Assembly (NCBI GenBank): GCA_027592105.1
Contig: JAQCLA010000083.1
Location: 1-9,586, forward strand
DNA from: Pseudomonadota bacterium
GTDB taxonomy: Bacteria; Pseudomonadota; Alphaproteobacteria; Rhodobacterales; Rhodobacteraceae
Length of the DNA stretch: 9,586 bases
Direction: 5' to 3'
Position numbers and translations under genes: made by a program. The notes under the pieces are model-generated. The model saw only the letters and a list, made by a program, of their open reading frames with translations. It was not told the DNA's origin and searched no databases. How positions within the stretch are numbered: position 1 is the stretch's first letter; each line of letters begins with the position of its first letter. Of the stretch, positions 5,953 through 9,586 are shown in pieces.

Positions 5953-6794
5953 GCACCCAAACGATCGGTGCATGGCAGCGCGCGGCACTTGCCCGCCTTG
6001 CGCCCGTCATCGGGCCGGATGAGGCCGCGCGCGATCTGCGGCTGATCTTGATGCGCGCCACGGGCTTGTCTGCGGCCCGCCTGGGGGTAGGCGGCGGCGA
6101 GGTGCTGGCACCCACGGCACAGGCCCAAGCCGAAGCGATGCTGGCCGCACGCCTGACCCATCAGCCCTTGGCGCAGATCTTGGGCGAATGGGCCTTTTTC
6201 GGGCGCAGCTTTCATGTGAGCCAAGATACGCTTGTGCCGCGTCCCGATACCGAAACGCTGATCGAACTGGCCTTGGCGCAGCCGTTTTCGCGGATGGTCG
6301 ATCTGGGCACGGGCAGCGGGGCTATTGCCGTGACGCTTTTGGCCGAACGCGCCGATGCGCGGGGCTTGGCCAGCGATATCTCGCAAGCGGCCTTGGATAT
6401 GGCCGCGCGCAACGCGCAGCGCCATGGCGTGGCGTGGCGGCTTGATCTGCAATGCGCTGATTGGTGGGCGGGGATTGCGGGGCGTTTCGATCTGATCGTG
6501 TCAAACCCGCCTTATGTGAGCGCGGCGGATTATGCCGGTTTGGCCCCCGAGATCACGCAATGGGAGCCGCGCGCGGCGCTGACACCGGGCGGTGACGGGC
6601 TGTCGGCCTATCGGCAGATCTTGGGCGGTGTGGGCCCCTTCCTTTTGGCGGAGGGGCGCTGTTTGGTCGAGATCGGGGCCGATCAAGGGCGTGCTGTGGC
6701 GGACCTTTTCACGGCGGCGGGCCTTGTGGATGTGGCCGTGCATGCCGATATTAATGGTAAGGATCGGGTCGTTTCGGGCCGGCGCGCGCCGTAG
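5949..6794 (+). CDS. prmC: Release factor glutamine methyltransferase PrmC (HemK)
   Basis: 281 residues. It transfers a methyl group from S-adenosylmethionine to the side-chain nitrogen of the GGQ glutamine in RF1 and RF2, raising termination efficiency; it acts in the cytosol. The N-terminal five-helix substrate-binding domain covers about residues 1-85, including Gln-Pro-Leu-Ala-Gln-Ile-Leu-Gly and Trp-Ala-Phe-Phe-Gly. Val-Pro-Arg-Pro-Asp-Thr-Glu leads into the Rossmann methyltransferase fold with Asp118-Leu-Gly-Thr-Gly-Ser-Gly124 (cofactor loop) and the catalytic Asn186-Pro-Pro-Tyr189. The GTG start at 5949 is supported by GGAG (5937-5940, 8 bases away) and the GTGA overlap with prfA. The enzyme is thus translationally coupled to its own substrate, a common and functionally sensible order. 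Confidence 0.96.
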   Translation: MSTQTIGAWQRAALARLAPVIGPDEAARDLRLILMRATGLSAARLGVGGGEVLAPTAQAQAEAMLAARLTHQPLAQILGEWAFFGRSFHVSQDTLVPRPDTETLIELALAQPFSRMVDLGTGSGAIAVTLLAERADARGLASDISQAALDMAARNAQRHGVAWRLDLQCADWWAGIAGRFDLIVSNPPYVSAADYAGLAPEITQWEPRAALTPGGDGLSAYRQILGGVGPFLLAEGRCLVEIGADQGRAVADLFTAAGLVDVAVHADINGKDRVVSGRRAP

Positions 6795-6799
6795 CGCGG

Positions 6800-6816
6800 T
6801 TGCGGAAATGACGCAA
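6800..6816. repeat. Palindrome A: TTGCG-N7-CGCAA
   Basis: Perfect 5-bp arms TTGCG (6800-6804) and CGCAA (6812-6816), starting six bases after the prmC stop. The centre is 40 bases from that of palindrome B. It could be an operator half of a tandem site or a weak hairpin; no T-run follows. Confidence 0.5.
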
Positions 6817-6837
6817 TCGGTCGATTTCGGGCGGATA

Positions 6838-6858
6838 ATTGCGAAATCCGTGCGCAAT
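6838..6858. repeat. Palindrome B: ATTGCG-N9-CGCAAT
   Basis: 6-bp arms ATTGCG (6838-6843) and CGCAAT (6853-6858). The core arms are the same as in palindrome A but the spacer is two bases longer. Its role is unknown; the shared arms suggest a repeated protein-binding site. Confidence 0.5.
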
Positions 6859-7058
6859 GGCACAGATAAGGCTTGTCACCCGGCGCGACCCATGATTACT
6901 CGCTATCAGCGGAGGATGTGGTTCGTTCAACCATGTCCCGCTATTCTACCGAACATTCCGCATCGCAACGCCTAGTGCAACGGTGCGGGTGACGAGCGTC
7001 GCCGGCCCTCGGGCTTGGACCGCTTCCCACCCAGGACAACTGGAACCGTAAACAGCAC

Positions 7059-7667
7059 ATGAGATCATCGAAGAACCGCTCGCGGTCCAAGGGGAACCGC
7101 AATCGCTCGGTCGGCAATATCGTCAACCGCGTATTCGACTCGTCCGGCCCTGAGGGCAAGGTCCGCGGCACCCCGCAGCAGATCATCGAGAAATACAACC
7201 AACTCGCCCGCGATGCGCAGCTCAGCAATGACCGCGTCGCCGCCGAGAATTTTCAGCAGCATGCCGAGCATTACCTGCGCATGTTGGCCGAAGCGCAACG
7301 CGAGCAAGAAGCGCGTCAGCAGTTCCAGCCCCAACAGGGCGGGCGCGGTGACGGCGAGGGGCAAAGCGACGGGCCGGCCTACACCTATGGTGATGTGCCA
7401 AATCAGCCGAGCCACGGTTATGGCCGCGTTGAGGCAGAAGCGCCGCGTCAGGTCGAGGCGCCGCGTCAGGCCGAGCCGCGCGGCGATTTCGATGCCGTGA
7501 TCGACGCCGCACCTGCCGAGGAAGCGGGCTTGGTCGAAACACCCGAAGGTGCGCCCAAAGCCAAGCGTAGCCGCTCGCGCCGCCCCAAGAAACCGACCGA
7601 GGCCGGTCAGGGTGATGGTGGTGGTGATGCCGATGGCGGCGATAGCCCGCAAGAAGCAGCCGAATGA
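7059..7667 (+). CDS. DUF4167 domain-containing protein
   Basis: 202 residues. The N-terminal domain (about 1-80) carries the DUF4167 pattern: a strongly basic Arg/Ser/Asn/Lys tail (1-17), Arg-Val-Phe-Asp-Ser-Ser-Gly-Pro-Glu-Gly-Lys-Val-Arg-Gly (24-37), Glu-Lys-Tyr...Leu-Ala-Arg-Asp-Ala (44-53), and Asn-Phe-Gln-Gln-His-Ala-Glu-His-Tyr (64-72). The rest is low complexity: Gln/Gly-rich linkers, two copies of Glu-Ala-Pro-Arg-Gln at 127-137, an acidic patch, a second basic cluster Lys-Ala-Lys-Arg-Ser-Arg-Ser-Arg-Arg-Pro-Lys-Lys (167-178) and a Gly/Asp tail. No membrane segment or signal is visible. The basic ends suggest nucleic-acid binding, an inference only. It follows prfA-prmC, a neighbourhood I recall from other alphaproteobacteria, pointing to a translation-related role. 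The ATG has no strong ribosome site; the start rests on the family N-terminus. Confidence 0.9.
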   Translation: MRSSKNRSRSKGNRNRSVGNIVNRVFDSSGPEGKVRGTPQQIIEKYNQLARDAQLSNDRVAAENFQQHAEHYLRMLAEAQREQEARQQFQPQQGGRGDGEGQSDGPAYTYGDVPNQPSHGYGRVEAEAPRQVEAPRQAEPRGDFDAVIDAAPAEEAGLVETPEGAPKAKRSRSRRPKKPTEAGQGDGGGDADGGDSPQEAAE

Positions 7668-7671
7668 TCTG

Positions 7672-7701
7672 ATGCGCGTTGCGGTTGCCCGCGACGCGCA
7701 T
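7672..7701. terminator. 13-bp stem-loop between convergent genes
   Basis: The stem ATGCGCGTTGCGG / CCGCGACGCGCAT (one G-T wobble) encloses the loop TTGC. It lies 4 bases after the DUF4167 stop and 7 bases beyond the rsmA stop on the other strand. There is no T-run on either side, so it may act as a transcript-end stabiliser or a Rho-assisted, bidirectional stop rather than a classic intrinsic terminator. Confidence 0.6.
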
Positions 7702-7708
7702 GCAGCGC

Positions 7709-8548
7709 TTAGCCCGCCACGGCGCGGGCGAGCGCGCAAAACCCCTCGATCGAGATTTGTTCGGCGCGGTCCGTGGGTTTGAGCCCGGCAGCAAGGATGC
7801 GATCCTCGATGTCGGGTGCCAACCCCTTGAGTGCTGCGCGCAACATTTTGCGCCTTTGATTGAAGGCCTTGGCCACGACACGTTCCAAGACCGCCTGATC
7901 GGCGGGAAAACGCGGGCTGGGCAGGGCCGTGAAATGCACCACGGCGGAATGTACCTTGGGCGGGGGCGTAAAGGCCTCGGGCGGCAAGGTCAGCGCGATG
8001 CGGGCATCACTGCGCCATTGGGCCAAGATCGCAAGCCGCCCATAGGTCTTGGAGCCGGGCGTGGCCACGATCCGGTCGGCGACTTCGCGTTGAAACATCA
8101 GCGTGAGCGATTGCCAGACTGGCGGCCATGCAGGCGGCGTCAGCCAGCGGATCAACAGCTCGGTTCCCACATTATAGGGCAGGTTCGACACCACCTTGAC
8201 CGGTGGGCTCAGATGCGCAGACCAATCCAGCGCCAGCGCGTCGGCATTGATCACCTCGAGCCGTCCGGGATAGGCTGCGGCGATCTCTTCCAGGGCGGGC
8301 AGGCAGCGGGCGTCTTTCTCGATGGCCAGTACACGGCGCGCACCCTCGGCCAAGAGCCCGCGCGTCAGGCCACCGGGGCCGGGGCCGACCTCCAGCACAT
8401 CGCAGCCCGATAGATCGCCCGCCGCACGGGCAATCTTGGCTGTCAGGTTCAAATCGAGCAGAAAGTTCTGGCCAAGCGCCTTGCGCGCTGAAAGCCCATG
8501 GGTGGCGATCACATCGCGCAGCGCGGGCAGGTCGTCGATCCCGCTCAT
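7709..8548 (-). CDS. rsmA: 16S rRNA adenine dimethyltransferase RsmA (KsgA)
   Basis: 279 residues, full length. It dimethylates two adjacent adenosines in the 3' terminal hairpin of 16S rRNA during late 30S maturation, using S-adenosylmethionine; loss confers kasugamycin resistance. Visible motifs are Leu-Gly-Gln-Asn-Phe-Leu-Leu-Asp (25-32), the cofactor loop Glu-Val-Gly-Pro-Gly-Pro-Gly-Gly-Leu-Thr (53-62), Ala-Ile-Glu-Lys-Asp (75-79), Asn-Ala-Asp-Ala (101-104), catalytic Asn122-Leu-Pro-Tyr125, Met-Phe-Gln-Arg-Glu-Val-Ala-Asp-Arg-Ile, Pro-Pro-Pro-Lys-Val, and the late Phe-Asn-Gln-Arg-Arg-Lys-Met-Leu-Arg. The C-terminal helical domain is complete. The ATG at 8548 has no strong ribosome site. 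It lies 33 bases after the small membrane protein gene, so the two are probably co-transcribed. Confidence 0.96.
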   Translation of the reverse strand: MSGIDDLPALRDVIATHGLSARKALGQNFLLDLNLTAKIARAAGDLSGCDVLEVGPGPGGLTRGLLAEGARRVLAIEKDARCLPALEEIAAAYPGRLEVINADALALDWSAHLSPPVKVVSNLPYNVGTELLIRWLTPPAWPPVWQSLTLMFQREVADRIVATPGSKTYGRLAILAQWRSDARIALTLPPEAFTPPPKVHSAVVHFTALPSPRFPADQAVLERVVAKAFNQRRKMLRAALKGLAPDIEDRILAAGLKPTDRAEQISIEGFCALARAVAG

Positions 8549-8581
8549 GCGCGCGTGCCACAGGCTGTCATGTCGTGGACA

Positions 8582-8797
8582 TCAGCCAAGAAAGACCCCG
8601 ATCATCACCGACATCAGCCCGAGAACCGAGACCAAGAGCGCAACCATGTTGATCACGACCACGCGTTGCAGCTTGGCGCGCAACACATCGTCGGGCAGGC
8701 CCGCGCGCTTGGCCGAGATGGCAGCCCAGACGCAATAAAGCAGCACCAAGATGCCCACCAGCGCCAACCCGGTTCCAATGTAGACGAGGGCGGCCAT
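8582..8797 (-). CDS. Small two-helix membrane protein
   Basis: 71 residues, not recognised. Two hydrophobic segments (about 3-27 and 47-70) flank a short basic loop (28-46, with Lys30, Arg31, Arg40, Lys42 and Arg45), so both ends probably face the periplasm with the loop in the cytoplasm. There is no signal cleavage site and no catalytic motif. A good ribosome site AAAGGA (8804-8809 on this strand) lies 6 bases before the ATG, and codon use matches the neighbours, which argues for a real gene. It precedes rsmA by 33 bases on the same strand. A functional link with rRNA methylation is not implied by sequence; it may simply supply the promoter for rsmA. Confidence 0.8.
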   Translation of the reverse strand: MAALVYIGTGLALVGILVLLYCVWAAISAKRAGLPDDVLRAKLQRVVVINMVALLVSVLGLMSVMIGVFLG

Positions 8798-8827
8798 ACG
8801 CGATCCTTTCTCAACGGTCTATGCCGT

Positions 8828-8856
8828 GACCTATGCTAGCGCCATGTCGCTGGCAA
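8828..8856 (-). promoter_or_regulatory. Possible promoter for the small membrane protein and rsmA
   Basis: Read on the minus strand: TTGCCA (8851-8856), a 17-base spacer, then TAGGTC (8828-8833). The -35 is close to consensus, the -10 is poor. It is placed 31 bases before the ATG. Confidence 0.25.
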
Positions 8857-8859
8857 GGG

Positions 8860-8888
8860 TTGTGGCGGGCGGGGCAGAGGGCTAGATC
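8860..8888 (+). promoter_or_regulatory. Possible promoter for gapR
   Basis: TTGTGG (8860-8865), a 17-base spacer, then TAGATC (8883-8888). Both boxes match consensus at about half their positions. Placement 34 bases before the gapR ATG is plausible. Confidence 0.25.
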
Positions 8889-8922
8889 GGGCTTCAATTT
8901 TCCCTTTGCCGCGAGAGATCCG

Positions 8923-9198
8923 ATGGATGTGATTGAAGCTGAGACCGCCGACCGCCCCGACAGCTACCGCGTGACCGCCGATGAGCTGCGCCAGTTTATC
9001 GAACGTTTCGAGCGGCTGGAGGCCGAGAAGAAAGACATCGCCGACCAGCAGAAGGAGGTGATGGCCGAGGCGAAATCGCGCGGCTACGACACCAAGGTCA
9101 TCCGCAAGGTCATCGCGCTGCGCCGGCGCGAGCCCGACGATATCGCCGAGGAAGAGGCGGTGCTCGAGATGTACAAAGAAGCCTTGGGCATGCGTTGA
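8923..9198 (+). CDS. gapR: GapR family (DUF2312, UPF0335) nucleoid protein
   Basis: 91 residues, close to the 89 of Caulobacter GapR. In Caulobacter this essential nucleoid-associated protein binds AT-rich, overtwisted DNA, forms a tetrameric clamp and helps topoisomerases relieve positive supercoils ahead of replication and transcription. Family features seen are the coiled-coil Phe-Ile-Glu-Arg-Phe-Glu-Arg-Leu-Glu-Ala-Glu-Lys (25-36), Lys-Glu-Val-Met-Ala-Glu-Ala-Lys (44-51), Gly-Tyr-Asp-Thr-Lys-Val-Ile-Arg-Lys-Val-Ile (54-64), the basic Arg-Arg-Arg at 67-69, and the last helix Glu-Glu-Glu-Ala-Val-Leu-Glu-Met-Tyr. The ATG at 8923 is chosen because homology begins soon after and GAGAGA (8912-8917) is a fair ribosome site; an open frame back to 8833 adds residues unlike the family. 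It diverges from the small membrane gene and converges on the next gene with 12 bases between stops. Confidence 0.93.
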   Translation: MDVIEAETADRPDSYRVTADELRQFIERFERLEAEKKDIADQQKEVMAEAKSRGYDTKVIRKVIALRRREPDDIAEEEAVLEMYKEALGMR

Positions 9199-9210
9199 GC
9201 CGTTCCGCGA

Positions 9211-9586
9211 TCAGGGCGTCAACAGCTTGACGCCCGGGATCGTGGCGATCTCGGCCATATCGTCTTCATAGTTTTGGGTCATCTTGTCGATCAGGCCCAG
9301 TGTCCAGCCGGGCAGGTCGAGTTCTTCCTCGATCGCGGTGTCGAGCGCATAGCGGTCGAGAAAAGCCCCCAAGATGCGGCGGCGCTGCATCTCGGTGTCG
9401 GGTGGATTATCGGCCAAGTAGCGCCGCATGCGTGAAAAGCCCGTGGGGTCCATGATCGTCTCGGCCAGATCGTCGAGGCCGCGCAGTGCGAAATCATGCG
9501 CCACATCTGTGAGTTCCCGCAAGATATCGGCCCAAAGCAGCGGTGTATCCTCGTTGCACCAGACGGTGACGGGCACATCGGGCTGG
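9211..9586 (-). CDS. Conserved hypothetical protein, C-terminal part
   Basis: Partial: the frame runs off the right edge with no stop, so the N-terminus lies outside and the visible 124 residues are the C-terminal end. No catalytic motif is recognised. Visible features are a Val-Thr-Val-Trp-Cys-Asn-Glu-Asp-Thr-Pro-Leu-Leu-Trp strand and turn near the edge, Arg-Arg-Tyr-Leu-Ala-Asp-Asn-Pro-Pro, an Arg-Arg-Arg-Ile helix, the acidic Glu-Glu-Glu-Leu-Asp-Leu-Pro-Gly-Trp, and a tail ending Ile-Pro-Gly-Val-Lys-Leu-Leu-Thr-Pro. I recall similar proteins in other Rhodobacteraceae, annotated as hypothetical and possibly related to the sulfotransferase fold, but the segment shown cannot confirm this. It ends 12 bases from the gapR stop. 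The internal GTG at 9576 is not taken as a start, because the residues before it continue the same frame. Confidence 0.75.
   Translation of the reverse strand, partial: QPDVPVTVWCNEDTPLLWADILRELTDVAHDFALRGLDDLAETIMDPTGFSRMRRYLADNPPDTEMQRRRILGAFLDRYALDTAIEEELDLPGWTLGLIDKMTQNYEDDMAEIATIPGVKLLTP

Larger units (their letters stand above)
6795..7058 (+). other. Leader/intergenic region upstream of the DUF4167 gene
   Basis: This 264-base gap holds a pair of palindromes (listed separately), a small TGGTT/AACCA hairpin at 6919-6933, and a 6-bp GGTGAC/GTCGCC hairpin with a GAGC loop at 6988-7003. The last 60 bases before the start are not coding in the frame of DUF4167 and have no strong ribosome site next to the ATG. 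No confident promoter is seen, though one is expected since the preceding gaps are far shorter. A 27-codon open frame (6893-6975) exists but is unsupported. Confidence 0.55.

Noticed and set aside
6893..6975. 27-codon frame in the DUF4167 leader, a possible leader peptide
   Set aside because: It has no usable ribosome site: the nearby GGAGG touches the internal ATG at 6916 directly, leaving no spacing. No run of regulatory codons. Conservation in relatives would be needed to revive it.
1..9586. Mobile elements, CRISPR, toxin-antitoxin or phage-defence modules
   Set aside because: No transposase, integrase, repeat-spacer pattern, nuclease motif or composition shift was seen; all recognised genes are core or widely conserved.

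Overview
The window is high-GC, gene-dense chromosomal DNA. It looks like an alphaproteobacterium of the Rhodobacteraceae/Roseobacter group. The evidence is the Fds-type formate dehydrogenase tail, the MaoC–Pta fusion beside ackA, a prfA-prmC-DUF4167 neighbourhood, a GapR/DUF2312 protein, and codon use rich in GCC/GGC/CTG/ATC. No transposase, integrase, phage gene, CRISPR array, tRNA or rRNA was seen. Most of the window reads as core genome.

Layout. (1) 2-599, + strand: the end of a formate dehydrogenase operon, with the C-terminal part of FdhD/FdsC overlapping the small delta subunit FdsD. (2) 750-1328, +: an unrecognised protein with two soluble halves split by a membrane hairpin. It converges on a cold-shock protein gene (1396-1602, -), with a clear intrinsic terminator between them. 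(3) 1603-1867: a divergent promoter region. (4) 1868-6794, +: a tightly packed run of five genes, namely a MaoC-domain/phosphate acyltransferase fusion, acetate kinase, a DUF1499 membrane-anchored protein, release factor 1 (prfA) and its glutamine methyltransferase (prmC). Gaps run from -16 to +31 bases. (5) 6795-7058: a 264-base leader with two matched palindromes, then a DUF4167 protein (7059-7667, +). (6) 7709-8797, -: rsmA/ksgA preceded by a 71-residue two-helix membrane protein, convergent with DUF4167 across a 13-bp stem-loop. (7) 8923-9198, +: GapR-type nucleoid protein. It converges on a partial, unrecognised gene (9211-9586, -) that runs off the right edge.

How the genes fit together. 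Pta and AckA interconvert acyl-CoA, acyl phosphate and the free acid with ATP formation. PrmC methylates the GGQ glutamine of PrfA, and the two genes share an overlapping start/stop. RsmA dimethylates 16S rRNA, so translation termination and ribosome maturation functions cluster at 4.9-8.5 kb, with DUF4167 (basic, low complexity, possibly RNA- or ribosome-associated) between them.

The points most worth a second look are the hydratase domain of the Pta fusion, which lacks the usual catalytic aspartate; the pair of TTGCG-N7/N9-CGCAA palindromes upstream of DUF4167; DUF4167 itself; and the unknown membrane-hairpin protein at 750-1328. I found no convincing sign of a wholly new multi-gene system.
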